A DNA stretch of 64,000 bases from Tissierella creatinini (GCA_005046945.1 SUSS01000011.1:1-64000); one strand, 5' to 3'; positions 14,992-24,776 are shown, counted from the stretch's first letter. Made by a program: numbers and translations. The notes: generated from the sequence alone by a model not told the origin.

Positions 14992-16155
14992 TTGCTGATG
15001 AATCCTAAATTTAAAAACAGAGATGGAGTCGTACTACCATTGGTGGCACTTTTAATGGTTGTATTGTTAGGATTTGCTGCACTGGCAGTAGATGCCGGAT
15101 CCATGTACTTGGATAGAAGAGAGATGACCACTGCAGCCGATGCAGGTGCTTTGGCAGGTGCAAAAGAATTAAGCGATAGCAATGGATCGAATGTAGCAAA
15201 AGCAAAACAAATAGCAACTGAAGTGTCAGAGCAAAATGGTGCTGATGTAGGAGAAGTTGAAGCAGATGTAAAAACTGTGGGTGGTATGCAAGTAATCGAG
15301 GTTAGAGTCAATAAAACTAAGGATACCTATTTTGCTAAAATATTTGGTATAAATAGTACAAGTGTAGGAGCAAGGTCTGTTGCTACATGGGGTTATGTAA
15401 AGGACTTTTCAGGAGGAAGTATAATGCCACTATTCTCCTTTGATAAGGATTTTGCCCTTGGTAATGCTGTTTTAAAGGCAGGCAAGTTAGAGGCAGAGGT
15501 AGTTGGTGGGAGTGTGGTTATCAACAATAATTATGGTTACTTGGAATTTGATGGAGGTATGAGCATTATAAAGAATGTCCTTGCAGCCAATAATTATACT
15601 ATACCAGGTGATATTGTAGATGAGATTATGATCGGTGGTGTATTGGAGGGTGAGACTGGTAATAAACAATCTTTAATAGGAGCAATTGAAACCAGAATGG
15701 ATAAAGCCTTGGCTATAAATGTAGGAGATGATGGAAAAATAGCTGCCAGAAAGCAGTTTATGTCAGGACTAATTCCAATCATTGATTATGATGAATTTAT
15801 AGCTATGAACGTAACTATAGATTATGATAAAGATGGAAACATAAAGAAAATAAAAGTAAAAACTCCTTTGGATCTGCCTATTAGCTACTTTGCAATATTT
15901 GAAATTCAAGATATAGTTGTTGACAATAAAAATAATGGAAGTTCCCATGCTTTGGACAAGACTACCTATGAAAAGGTTACCTCCATCCAAAAATACGGCA
16001 GTGAGAATAAGGGAACTATAATTGGTAAATATACTCAGTCTTATGTAAATGTGGAAATAGAGGATATTAATAACAACAACCAAGATAACCCTAATCCGGG
16101 TGGTTATGCAGCAAAATGGTTTAAACTAATAGAAGCAGACTATATAGGAGATTAA
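14992..16155 (+). CDS. TadG-like pilus assembly protein
   Basis: 387 aa. One N-terminal membrane helix (VVLPLVALLMVVLLGFAALA) followed by VDAGSMYLDRREMTTAADAGALAGA, the typical Tad secretion protein TadG N-terminal region. The large outer part has no VWA motif; the VWA domain seen in longer TadG proteins is on a separate gene further down (21391). The TTG at 14992 follows GAGGGGTGA by six bases; ATG at 14998 is the alternative. Ends in an Asn/Pro-rich stretch (DINNNNQDNPNPGG) before a short tail. Confidence 0.82.
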   Translation: MLMNPKFKNRDGVVLPLVALLMVVLLGFAALAVDAGSMYLDRREMTTAADAGALAGAKELSDSNGSNVAKAKQIATEVSEQNGADVGEVEADVKTVGGMQVIEVRVNKTKDTYFAKIFGINSTSVGARSVATWGYVKDFSGGSIMPLFSFDKDFALGNAVLKAGKLEAEVVGGSVVINNNYGYLEFDGGMSIIKNVLAANNYTIPGDIVDEIMIGGVLEGETGNKQSLIGAIETRMDKALAINVGDDGKIAARKQFMSGLIPIIDYDEFIAMNVTIDYDKDGNIKKIKVKTPLDLPISYFAIFEIQDIVVDNKNNGSSHALDKTTYEKVTSIQKYGSENKGTIIGKYTQSYVNVEIEDINNNNQDNPNPGGYAAKWFKLIEADYIGD

Positions 16156-16179
16156 AATTTAAAGAAAGAGGTGCAGTCT

Positions 16180-16926
16180 ATGAAAGTAAATAAAAGGATA
16201 CTCATTATTGGGGTATTACTAGGTCTCATCACAGTGTTTTTTCTAAATCGGTATATCAGCACATTAAATCAAGTGGAAGAAGCAGCTGCTAACTCTTTCG
16301 TCGATGTAGTAGTAGCTACTAAATCAATCCCTGAGCATGTGAAGATTACAGAAGATATGATAACAATTGCTTCTATTCCTGAGGATGCAGTTCATCCTGA
16401 CTCAATCAAGACTTTGGACAAGGTAGTAGGAGGTATTAGTAGGTCTGAAATCATCAATGGGGAGCAAATACTATCAGGCAGAGTTGTTACTGAGGATGTA
16501 AAAGCTACATTATCCTATCAGATACCGGATAACATGAGGGCTATAACTATTCCGGTTAATGAGGTTTCAGGAGTTGCAAATTATATTGATGTGGGGGATA
16601 AGGTGGATATACTAGTAAGCTATGAAATGGAAGTGATCCAACCAAATGGTCAGGAAAAAGCTATCCCATACACCTATACTCAGCTACAAAATATTGAAGT
16701 GTTAGCACTTGGAGGATTAAAAGCTCCCATAGTAGAAGGTACTCCTGAAGAGCTAGAACAAACTACTACTATAACGATATTAGTAAATCCTAAGCAAGCT
16801 GAGGTTGTTGCCTTTGCAAATATCAATGGACAGTTTCATTTAACTCTACGTAATCCTGCTGATGTAGACATAAATGAGCTGCAATTTTATAGTACAGTTA
16901 ATTTTCAAACTTATAAAGAGAGGTGA
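16180..16926 (+). CDS. cpaB: Flp pilus assembly protein CpaB (RcpC)
   Basis: 248 aa. One N-terminal membrane helix (ILIIGVLLGLITVFFL), then a SAF domain (about residues 40-105, with the ATKSIPEHVKITEDMI start) and the RcpC/CpaB domain (VNEVSGVANYIDVGDKVDILVSYE). In Gram-negatives CpaB works with the CpaC secretin; no secretin is present here, as expected for a monoderm envelope. ATG 16180 is chosen because AAAGAGGTG lies six bases upstream; an earlier GTG (16171) sits next to that site. The stop overlaps the start region of tadZ. Confidence 0.9.
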   Translation: MKVNKRILIIGVLLGLITVFFLNRYISTLNQVEEAAANSFVDVVVATKSIPEHVKITEDMITIASIPEDAVHPDSIKTLDKVVGGISRSEIINGEQILSGRVVTEDVKATLSYQIPDNMRAITIPVNEVSGVANYIDVGDKVDILVSYEMEVIQPNGQEKAIPYTYTQLQNIEVLALGGLKAPIVEGTPEELEQTTTITILVNPKQAEVVAFANINGQFHLTLRNPADVDINELQFYSTVNFQTYKER

Positions 16927-16931
16927 TGGAT

Positions 16932-18107
16932 ATGGATAAGATAAAAGTACTATTAGTGGAAAAATCAAGCAGTGATAGAGAATTAATTTCTGAAACCTTA
17001 TCAAAGATAGATTATATTAATCTAGTTGGTGAGGCTGACAATGCAGAGGAGGCTAATTATTTTCTTAATGACAATTACCCTAATGTAATCTTAATAGGTA
17101 CAAATCTTGAGCTTGACAGACATAACCTAGCTAAATCCATATCAAACGAATATCCTGATATTGCTATAATTATGATTGAGAATGAGTTAAAAGAAGATAC
17201 AATGTATAAAGCATTATTTTCAGGTGCCAAGGATGTCATTATTTCTCCTTTTACCTCATCAAAACTAGTTGATTCTATATTTAGAGCTGCACAGTTGGTT
17301 AATGAAAAAAGTGTGGTCCACAAGGATATTCCTGTAAAACAAAGAAGAAGATCTGGTAGGGGTCATGTGATTACAGTATTTAGCACAAAGGGTGGAGTAG
17401 GAAAAACCTTCATTTCCACAAATCTTGCAATTTCTTTGGCTAAGGATTCGGATAAGAGGGTTTGTCTGGTTGATTTAGATTTAGATTTTGGTAATACAGT
17501 TTTGGCACTTAATATGGTTCCTAGATTTACAATTCTAGATATTGTAGATGATATTAGAAATATAGATCAGGATATTATAGAATCCTATCTCATACCACAT
17601 GAATCCGGGATAAAGGTACTTCCTGCCAATGCAAAACCACAGATAAATGAATTTGTCAATTCCGAGCATATAGAAATTATTTTAAGAGCACTTCAAGGAG
17701 CCTTTGATTATGTAGTGGTGGATATGCCTGCAAGATTTTATGAGCCTGTAAATCCTGCTTTTCAAGTGGCAGATGTGCTATTAATGGTAACAACACCTGA
17801 GATATCAGCTGTTAGAAATATAAAGGCATCTATACAAACTCTACAGGAGTTAAACTTTCCAAAATCTAAGATAAAGGTAGTATTAAACAAGGCTGATTCC
17901 AGCGGACAGATTAAGAGTAAGGATGTAGAAAGTACATTGAATCAAAGTCTTTATGAGATTATTGATGCTGACTATAAGCAGGCTATGCTTTCTTTAAATG
18001 ATGGAATTCCTGTAACTATTGGAAAACCTAAGAGTCCCATAAGCAAGTCCTTCAACTCTCTTGCAAAGAAGATAAACTCTGAATTTATTGAAAGCGGAGT
18101 TAAATAG
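16932..18107 (+). CDS. tadZ: TadZ/CpaE-like localisation ATPase
   Basis: 391 aa. N-terminal receiver-like domain (1-120) then a ParA/MinD-type ATPase with Walker A STKGGVGKT near residue 150 and the LVDLDLDFGN switch. It is thought to place the pilus machine at its cell site. The receiver domain lacks the phospho-acceptor: the usual LLD is LIG (ILIGTNLEL) and the conserved Lys is Ser (IISPFTS), so it is a pseudo-receiver. ATG 16932 follows AGAGGTG by six bases; GTG 16923 and ATG 16926 are less likely. Overlaps nothing but abuts cpaB. Confidence 0.9.
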   Translation: MDKIKVLLVEKSSSDRELISETLSKIDYINLVGEADNAEEANYFLNDNYPNVILIGTNLELDRHNLAKSISNEYPDIAIIMIENELKEDTMYKALFSGAKDVIISPFTSSKLVDSIFRAAQLVNEKSVVHKDIPVKQRRRSGRGHVITVFSTKGGVGKTFISTNLAISLAKDSDKRVCLVDLDLDFGNTVLALNMVPRFTILDIVDDIRNIDQDIIESYLIPHESGIKVLPANAKPQINEFVNSEHIEIILRALQGAFDYVVVDMPARFYEPVNPAFQVADVLLMVTTPEISAVRNIKASIQTLQELNFPKSKIKVVLNKADSSGQIKSKDVESTLNQSLYEIIDADYKQAMLSLNDGIPVTIGKPKSPISKSFNSLAKKINSEFIESGVK

Positions 18108-18118
18108 GAGGAGTTTTT

Positions 18119-19480
18119 ATGGCTAATGGGGGATTCAATTTCAAAGGTATACAAACTAAGGAAACATTAGAGAAAAATACTGCCAGTGCAGATGCACTAA
18201 CTAAGAAGAGAAAAGAGCTTGAAGAAATAGCATTTTTAGCTCTAGCCAAGATTATTGAGAATATTTCTTCTGAAAATCAAGGTGAATTGCAAAAAAAGCT
18301 AGTATTAGATGATACTAATAGAGTAATAGATGACATATTATATGAGAGTAAAAGGAACCTATCCTTTAGCGATAAACAAAAGGTAGCCGGATATGTAATG
18401 GATGAAATCTTTGGTTATGGTCCTATAACCAGCCTTATAAATGATGGGACTATTACTGAAATAATGGTAAACGGTCCTGAGAGTGTATTTGTAGAGCGAC
18501 AAGGTAAAATTATGAGGGTAGAGAATTCCTTCAGAGATGATACTCATATAATGCATATCATAGATAAGATTATTTCACCACTGGGAAGACGTATTGATGA
18601 AAGCTCTCCTATGGTAGATGGCCGTCTACCGGATGGTTCTCGTGTAAATGTTATTATTCCTCCTTTGTCAGTCAAAGGACCTACAATAACCATAAGAAAA
18701 TTTGCAGTAGACCCATATTCCCTTGAAGATTTAATAACCTTTGGTACATTAAATCAAGATATGGCTAAGCTTTTAAAAGCTTGTGTAAGAGGAAGAATCA
18801 ACATTCTTGTAGCAGGTGGTACAGGTAGTGGTAAGACTACACTATTGAATGTAGTTTCAGGCTTTATTCCGGACAATGAAAGAATTGTTACCATAGAGGA
18901 TGCTGCTGAACTTCAACTTCAACAGGAACATGTTGTAACACTGGAAAGTAGACCACCTAACATAGAAGGAAAGGGGCAAATAGCTATTCGTGAGTTAGTA
19001 ATAAACTCACTTCGTATGAGACCTGATAGAATAATTGTAGGAGAGGTAAGAGGTGGAGAAGCCTTAGATATGCTACAGGCTATGAACACCGGTCATGATG
19101 GATCTATAACAACAATACATGCCAATAGTCCAAGAGATAGCCTTGCAAGACTCGAAACCATGGTAATGATGTCCGGAATGGAACTGCCTTCAAAAGCTAT
19201 TCGAGAGCAAGTATCCTCAGCAATAGATTTGGTAGTATATGTGGCTAGATATACAGATGGTACCAGAAAGATTTCAAAGATTTCTGAGATTACAGGTATG
19301 GAAGGTGAAACCATCACTATGCAGGATTTATATGTTTTCAGACAAGATGGTTTTGATGAAGGAGGGTCTGTTATTGGAAAGCATATAGCAACCGGAATAG
19401 TTCCTTCCTTTATGGAAAAGCTGAAGGCATATGGTGAAACAATTCCTAGCTCTGTTTTCACCCCTGATAGGAGGTTATAA
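18119..19480 (+). CDS. tadA: TadA/CpaF secretion ATPase
   Basis: 453 aa. Hexameric type II/IV secretion ATPase that powers Flp pilus assembly. Order: helical N-terminal region (1-90), the linker domain with MDEIFGYGPITSLI and ITEIMVNGPESVFVE, Walker A VAGGTGSGKTTLLN near 232, the EDAAELQL Asp box, and Walker B MRPDRIIVGEVRGGEA. His boxes follow (NTGHDGSITTIHAN). Full length. ATG 18119 has TAGGAGGAG upstream. Immediately followed by tadB, one base apart. Confidence 0.95.
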   Translation: MANGGFNFKGIQTKETLEKNTASADALTKKRKELEEIAFLALAKIIENISSENQGELQKKLVLDDTNRVIDDILYESKRNLSFSDKQKVAGYVMDEIFGYGPITSLINDGTITEIMVNGPESVFVERQGKIMRVENSFRDDTHIMHIIDKIISPLGRRIDESSPMVDGRLPDGSRVNVIIPPLSVKGPTITIRKFAVDPYSLEDLITFGTLNQDMAKLLKACVRGRINILVAGGTGSGKTTLLNVVSGFIPDNERIVTIEDAAELQLQQEHVVTLESRPPNIEGKGQIAIRELVINSLRMRPDRIIVGEVRGGEALDMLQAMNTGHDGSITTIHANSPRDSLARLETMVMMSGMELPSKAIREQVSSAIDLVVYVARYTDGTRKISKISEITGMEGETITMQDLYVFRQDGFDEGGSVIGKHIATGIVPSFMEKLKAYGETIPSSVFTPDRRL

Positions 19481-19481
19481 T

Positions 19482-20441
19482 ATGCTATATATTGTTCTTG
19501 TATTGGCTTTTATTTCAACAATATTTATAATATTGGGCGTATATAATCTAGTATTTTCCAAGCGATCCCAAATTATAAACAGGTTGGATTTGTATACAAA
19601 GGAAGAGGACTACTATAAACAATTTGAAGAAATAAGCCTTAAGGAATTTCTCCTTAATGGCATTGGTACAATAAGTAGAATTTTATCCAGAAAATCATAT
19701 ATGGATGAGAAAAAGAAAAAACTCAATCAAGCCTATGTCTTTATGAGAGTAGAAGAGTTTATAGGGACTTCTATTCTAATTGCAATAGGATTAGGAGTCC
19801 TTTTATATTTAGGAACTAGTAATATTTTACTTGGCTTAATTGGAGTTATTATTGGGTTTAAATTACCTGATATTTATATTTCTTCTCTTAAGAAAAATAG
19901 AATGAAAAGGCTTAATTCTCAATTGCCTGAGGCCTTATCAATTATCTCCAATGGACTTCGGGCAGGATTTAGCTTTACCCAGGCTATGAGTGTAGCCGCA
20001 AACGAGCTTGAAAGCCCAATACGTGATGAATTCATGAAAGTAGTCAGAGATAACTCCATAGGTAAGACTATGGATGAAGCCCTAACGGACTTTTCTGAAA
20101 GGACCGATGATGAGGATATCGATATGTTTGTTACAGCTCTTATTATTCAGCGTAAGGTAGGAGGAAATCTTACAGAGGTTCTAGATACCATAGCTGATAC
20201 TATAAGGGATAGAATGAGAATAAGAGGGGAAATAAAAACACTTACTGCACAAGGAAGGTTTTCTGCTTTAGTTATATCCATATTACCTTTCTTTGTTGCA
20301 TTCATGTTATTTTTAATGAATAAAGATTATATTATGGAGCTTTTTAATAATACTATTGGGATATTTATGGTAATAGCTGCCGTAATAATGCAGTTGGTTG
20401 GAATATATATTATTTCTAAGATGGCGAATGTTGAGGTTTAG
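19482..20441 (+). CDS. tadB: TadB inner-membrane platform protein
   Basis: 319 aa, T2SSF/GspF family half. Membrane helix at the N end, then two more around residues 95-135, a cytoplasmic helical GspF domain (LPEALSIISNGLRAGFSF...) and two helices at the C end. Pairs with TadC as the platform on which TadA acts. ATG 19482 has GATAGGAGG upstream; the longer in-frame start overlaps tadA by 50 bases and adds no family sequence. Confidence 0.93.
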   Translation: MLYIVLVLAFISTIFIILGVYNLVFSKRSQIINRLDLYTKEEDYYKQFEEISLKEFLLNGIGTISRILSRKSYMDEKKKKLNQAYVFMRVEEFIGTSILIAIGLGVLLYLGTSNILLGLIGVIIGFKLPDIYISSLKKNRMKRLNSQLPEALSIISNGLRAGFSFTQAMSVAANELESPIRDEFMKVVRDNSIGKTMDEALTDFSERTDDEDIDMFVTALIIQRKVGGNLTEVLDTIADTIRDRMRIRGEIKTLTAQGRFSALVISILPFFVAFMLFLMNKDYIMELFNNTIGIFMVIAAVIMQLVGIYIISKMANVEV

Positions 20442-20452
20442 GGGGTGAGATT

Positions 20453-21376
20453 GTGGAAATATTAGTATATTTATTGGTTATTGCAACAATTAGCATCCTG
20501 GTACTTTTAGTACATGAATTAGTCTTTGGAAAAAGAGAGGCAGTACTTTCAAGGCTTAATGAGGTTAGAGATGTATATAATGACCCCGTAGATGATTTGA
20601 CTTTTCACCAACCCTTTAACGACCGTATAATAAAACCGGCTTATCAGAAACTCACAGGCTTTATCGGGAAGGTTACTCCCTACGGAATTAGTAAGAATCT
20701 TGAGCAGACCATAGTTCATGCTGGTTCGCCTAATAATATGACGGTTAATAGACTTATTGCCATAATGATTATGACAGGTATACTAGTATCCATAGTTGCA
20801 TATATGCTATTTAGTAGAACAGGAGGTAATCTAAATAAATTATTGCTAATTGCAATATTTGGAATAATTGGATTTATGGTTCCTTTTTATATGATTAGGT
20901 CGACTGCAAGTACTAGGAAAGCAAAGATTCAAAAATCCTTACCTGATATGCTGGATTTGTTATTTGTAAGCGTTGAGGCTGGACTGGGCTTTGATATGGC
21001 TTTAAAGAGAACTACTGAGAAGATGCCAGGTCCTTTATCAGAAGAGATAAACCGTGCATTGGATGAAATCAATAAAGGAAGGGACAGAGTGGAAGCTTTA
21101 AAGGGTATAGTATATAGAACAGGGGTAGAGGATTTATCCAGCTTTATAACAGCCGTTATACAATCTGAGCAGCTGGGCAGCAATATAGCCAATATGCTAA
21201 GAGTTCAGTCTTCATCTATGAGACAGAAGAGAAGACAAAGAGCCGAGGAAAAGGCAATGAAGGTTCCTGTAAAGATGTTATTTCCTTTGGTAATCTTAAT
21301 GTTTCCTGCTCTATATATAGTAATTCTAGGTCCTGCTATTATAAGGATAATGAATCATTTTGGCGATATGTTCTAA
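20453..21376 (+). CDS. tadC: TadC inner-membrane platform protein
   Basis: 307 aa, second T2SSF-domain subunit. N-terminal helix (LVYLLVIATISILVLLVHEL), a helix pair near 100-145, the cytoplasmic domain (LPDMLDLLFVSVEAGLGFDMAL, with FITAVIQSEQLGSNIANML), and C-terminal helices ending at RIMNHFGDMF. It is shorter in its first cytoplasmic part than TadB, as usual. GTG 20453 follows AGGGGGTGA. In-line with tadB (11-base gap) and the VWA gene. Confidence 0.93.
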   Translation: MEILVYLLVIATISILVLLVHELVFGKREAVLSRLNEVRDVYNDPVDDLTFHQPFNDRIIKPAYQKLTGFIGKVTPYGISKNLEQTIVHAGSPNNMTVNRLIAIMIMTGILVSIVAYMLFSRTGGNLNKLLLIAIFGIIGFMVPFYMIRSTASTRKAKIQKSLPDMLDLLFVSVEAGLGFDMALKRTTEKMPGPLSEEINRALDEINKGRDRVEALKGIVYRTGVEDLSSFITAVIQSEQLGSNIANMLRVQSSSMRQKRRQRAEEKAMKVPVKMLFPLVILMFPALYIVILGPAIIRIMNHFGDMF

Positions 21377-21390
21377 AATGGGGTGATACT

Positions 21391-23358
21391 ATGAGGAAAC
21401 TAATTATTTTACTATTGATTTTATCATTTAGCATATCCACATATGCTGCACCACTAAGCGATTTAAATTCAGAAACCCTTGCAGTATCACTAGTAATAGA
21501 TACCTCGGGAAGTATGGCACAGACTGATCCTCAAAAATTGCGTCAGGCTGTTGCTGATGTATTTATTGATTATCTTAATCCGGAGGATTATTTAGGGATA
21601 ATTACCTTTAATAGCGCTGTAGATTTGGAAATTCCTATGCAGCAACTTAAGGATGATACAATAAGAAGCAGTATTAAATCAAATTTAGGTCCAAAGCTTG
21701 AAGGGATAGCTGATACAGACTATAAAGCTGCCTTAGACAAGGCGAATTTACAGCTGGAAAGTTTATTTAATCCGGATGCCACTAAGATTATAATATTCTT
21801 AACTGACGGAAAGCCTGACCCTAATCCCATAAAAATACCGGCTGGGTCTCAAGCTATGAATAAATATATGAATGGCTTATGGGGTACTGTTGCAAGTATT
21901 TCAACTAATAAATATCCTGTATATTCAATTGGTTTTAGTGATGGCATAGATGTTGAAGTTTTAAACAGAATAGCCACTGAAACCGGTGGGGATGTACGAA
22001 TTTATAAAGATGCAGCAGACTTAGATACAAATCTAGTTAAGATGCTTAAATCTAGAGAAAAGATTGTAGAGGAGTTATTAGCTCCACAAGAGGTAACATC
22101 AGAGGTAGGAGTAAATGTGAAGCCTGCTCTTGTTTCCGATTTCTGGCTCAAGAATGAGGGCTACCGAAAGGGAGAGAAGGCTGTTATAAGTGCTTCTCTA
22201 CTTGCAGGCAATACTCGAATTCATAGCGGTAAGGATTTGATAGTAGAATCCTTTCAACTAATGATTGAACAGGAAGATGGGAATAAGTTAAATATTCCGC
22301 TTTATGATGATGGGCTTGCTGAGCATAGCGATATAAGAGCAAATGATGGTCTATGGTCCAATATGATATCCTTTGATAAAAATGGCAAGGCAAATGCTAA
22401 GCTTATGATGAAGGGTAAATTAAAGGGTCAAGAAATATCTCTAGAGAAGGATATAGGAGAGTATTTAGTTGAAGAACCCGGAAATATATCCCTTACAAGC
22501 TACGACAAGAAAGTGTGGGTTAAGAAAGGGGATATTCTTAAAATTCCCCTTAGGCTAAAGAATGATTCTACCTTTAGGGAAACCTTATTTATCCAAGTAG
22601 ATGAAGGTTTTGGGAAGGTTCTGACAAATCAGATTGACTTGGAAGCAAATTCCGATAAGGACTATGAATTAGATATTGAGTTAAATCCAAATTTAGATAA
22701 AAAGGTTTATAACTCTTCAATTAGCTTGAACCCAAGAGATGTTAATACTACTATAGATAAAAGTACTATTGAGTATGATGTAGAGCTTGTAGGCAGTTTT
22801 GAGAGCATTAGAAGGAATTTTGCGGAGAACTCAAGCTTATTATTACCTTTAGTAGGTATATTCATTGGCTTGCCACTTCTTGCTTTTGTACTTGGTTTGT
22901 TATTTTATATAACTTTGTTAAAGCCTCAACTTAATGTTAGAGGGACTCTAGTTTGCTGGGAGGAAGCTAATACAGAGAATAGGACAGAGCTGGATTTATC
23001 AACATTAAAGAAGAACAAGATAATTATTACCTTAGATGATAATAAAACAGCTGATTTTAAATTGAGTAGCAGTCGTTATGATTATGATATTGAGCTATAT
23101 AAGGACTTGGTAAAAAAGAGCAGTAAGTTTATACTTGGGTGGAAAGTACTTCTTTCTAAAAAGGCCATAACAGAATTGATTGTTAAGACTACACAACCGG
23201 GCATAATAGAGCATGAAGGGGATATATTCACTAAAATGAGCCTCTATGATGAGGATGAATTTATTTCCGGGGAATATTCCTTTAAGTACATTAAGCCAAA
23301 AACAATGCGTTCAAAAGAAACTGATGAGGGCAGGAATGTTCTGGAGGGTAGAGTATAA
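21391..23358 (+). CDS. VWA-domain membrane protein of the Tad locus
   Basis: 655 aa. Signal peptide (MRKLIILLLILSFSISTYA, cut before Ala), then a von Willebrand A domain with a complete MIDAS (DTSGSM at 37-42, later TDGKPDPNP). A middle beta-rich region resembles choice-of-anchor/Ig-like modules, one membrane helix lies near 480-507, and a cytoplasmic domain follows. It likely binds a partner through a metal ion outside the cell, either for adhesion or pilus anchoring; in Gram-negatives TadG carries such a domain. Start ATG 21391 follows GGGGTGATACT. Overlaps the next gene by one base, so coupled. The exact role is inferred from context. Confidence 0.83.
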   Translation: MRKLIILLLILSFSISTYAAPLSDLNSETLAVSLVIDTSGSMAQTDPQKLRQAVADVFIDYLNPEDYLGIITFNSAVDLEIPMQQLKDDTIRSSIKSNLGPKLEGIADTDYKAALDKANLQLESLFNPDATKIIIFLTDGKPDPNPIKIPAGSQAMNKYMNGLWGTVASISTNKYPVYSIGFSDGIDVEVLNRIATETGGDVRIYKDAADLDTNLVKMLKSREKIVEELLAPQEVTSEVGVNVKPALVSDFWLKNEGYRKGEKAVISASLLAGNTRIHSGKDLIVESFQLMIEQEDGNKLNIPLYDDGLAEHSDIRANDGLWSNMISFDKNGKANAKLMMKGKLKGQEISLEKDIGEYLVEEPGNISLTSYDKKVWVKKGDILKIPLRLKNDSTFRETLFIQVDEGFGKVLTNQIDLEANSDKDYELDIELNPNLDKKVYNSSISLNPRDVNTTIDKSTIEYDVELVGSFESIRRNFAENSSLLLPLVGIFIGLPLLAFVLGLLFYITLLKPQLNVRGTLVCWEEANTENRTELDLSTLKKNKIIITLDDNKTADFKLSSSRYDYDIELYKDLVKKSSKFILGWKVLLSKKAITELIVKTTQPGIIEHEGDIFTKMSLYDEDEFISGEYSFKYIKPKTMRSKETDEGRNVLEGRV

Positions 23359-23708
23359 TGGGATATGAGATTTATAATCTATCTAAAGGTAATAAGCTAT
23401 TGGACAATGTAAAAATTGCTGATAGCTTTTTTACAAGATTAAAGGGCTTATTAGGAGAGGCTGGACTTAGACCAGGTGAAGGTATCCTAATCAAGCCCTG
23501 TAATTCTATCCATACCTTTGGGATGAAATTCCCTATAGATGTAGCCTTCGTGGATAAGAGCAATATGGTTGTCCATATTATGGAGGATATCCCAAAGGGG
23601 AAGCTGAGTCCTATAGTAAAGGGTGCAAAATATGTTATAGAGGCAAGAGCTGGAGAGTATAAAGCTAAGGGTTTAGAAGTAGGAGATATAATAGAAATAG
23701 GAGATTAA
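23358..23708 (+). CDS. DUF192 family protein
   Basis: 116 aa. The whole chain is one DUF192 domain: FTRLKGLLGE, the ILIKPCNSIHTFGMKFPIDVAF core, and a C-terminal EARAGEYKAKGLEVGD. Biochemical role unknown; archaeal structures show a small beta-barrel. Unlike many members it has no signal peptide or lipobox, so it is probably cytoplasmic. It overlaps the VWA gene by one base, and DUF192 genes are often found at the end of Tad loci, so a link to pilus function is likely but unproven. Last gene of the run. Confidence 0.88.
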   Translation: MGYEIYNLSKGNKLLDNVKIADSFFTRLKGLLGEAGLRPGEGILIKPCNSIHTFGMKFPIDVAFVDKSNMVVHIMEDIPKGKLSPIVKGAKYVIEARAGEYKAKGLEVGDIIEIGD

Positions 23709-23735
23709 TCCAATAGGGACTAATCTCCTTAATTA
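23700..23735. terminator. Hairpin between convergent DUF192 and mnmH genes
   Basis: GGAGATTA (23700-23707) pairs with TAATCTCC (23721-23728). It includes the DUF192 stop codon and ends five bases before the mnmH stop. T-tracts on either side are short, so it is a weak two-way terminator at best. Confidence 0.5.
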
Positions 23736-24758
23736 TTCTACAAAGGTAAAATTGATAATCTCCTTAGCTGTTGTTTTTGCATCCCTGTTCTCAAAGCTTC
23801 CAATATACTCTCTATTCTTGAATTCATATTTTGGATCATAGTATTTTATCATTAAGTCCTTAACAACAGGTATATAATCATGTTTTTTAATCAACTCAGA
23901 GTATTCTTCGAAATTTTTTTCGCCTATATGCTTCTTTAAAAAGCTTAAGGCATGTAATATTTCATAATCTGTATCATTAATATAGTCTTTTAATATATTC
24001 TCTATTCGCAAGTCGATTTCACATTTTATTTCAATGTTTTCTCCTGATTTTACTGCATGAAATAGATATTCTGGCATGGCAACTCTACCAATCCTTTTGC
24101 TTTCCCCTTCGGTAAAGACTACGTTAGATTTCCTATTTTTAAGTGAATGATAGACCAGACTCTCAAACATTTTTTGAGTATGTGGAGTTCCAAGGCCTAC
24201 ACCGCCTAGAAGAGATCCTCTGTGATTTGCACAGCCTTCCAGGTCTAAAATATCATATCCTTGTTTTTTAAGTTCCATAAGAACTTCAGTCTTACCGCAG
24301 CCTGTATTACCATAGAGGACCTTGAACTGAACCTCCTCGACTATTTTAGGTAGGCTTGCATTAACATATCCCCTATAGCCCTTATATCCACCCTCAAGCC
24401 TTATGGCATTGATTCCTAGGGATTTAAAAAGTACAACAAGGGACCTGCTTCTAAATCCACCTCTTGCACAGAAGAAGACTAAATTTTTATATTCCTTATC
24501 CAATTCATTGACCTGTTTAAATATATCTGGCAGTCTTCTTGAAATGGCTTCTACCCCTAGTTGTTTTGCTTCATCCATGCTCTCCTGAACATAGGTAGTT
24601 CCTATTATGGCTCTTTCTTCATCTGTAAAAATAGGTATATTTATGGCTCCAGGAATAGTTTCAGAAGCAAATTCTCCTGGGCTACGTACATCTATTAATA
24701 GGTAGGTCCCATCTAAACTACCATTTTCTAAATCTTTATAATTTAATTCTCTTAACAT
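23733..24758 (-). CDS. mnmH: tRNA 2-selenouridine synthase
   Basis: 341 aa. Replaces sulfur by selenium (through a geranyl intermediate) at the wobble 2-thiouridine of tRNA-Lys, -Glu and -Gln. N-terminal rhodanese domain with the key Cys97 in FFCARGGFRSRS, then a P-loop domain (LYGNTGCGKTEVL, about 148-160). The presence of this gene implies that the cell makes selenophosphate (selD elsewhere). GAGGAAAA precedes the ATG. Its leader contains a long hairpin. Length and domain order match the family. Confidence 0.93.
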   Translation of the reverse strand: MLRELNYKDLENGSLDGTYLLIDVRSPGEFASETIPGAINIPIFTDEERAIIGTTYVQESMDEAKQLGVEAISRRLPDIFKQVNELDKEYKNLVFFCARGGFRSRSLVVLFKSLGINAIRLEGGYKGYRGYVNASLPKIVEEVQFKVLYGNTGCGKTEVLMELKKQGYDILDLEGCANHRGSLLGGVGLGTPHTQKMFESLVYHSLKNRKSNVVFTEGESKRIGRVAMPEYLFHAVKSGENIEIKCEIDLRIENILKDYINDTDYEILHALSFLKKHIGEKNFEEYSELIKKHDYIPVVKDLMIKYYDPKYEFKNREYIGSFENRDAKTTAKEIINFTFVE

Positions 24759-24776
24759 TTTTCCTCCATCCTAGTC

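Noticed and set aside
15011-15311. Minus-strand ORFs of 68 and 136 aa opposite the TadG-like gene
   Set aside because: Shadows of a gene with clear family features; no ribosome sites.
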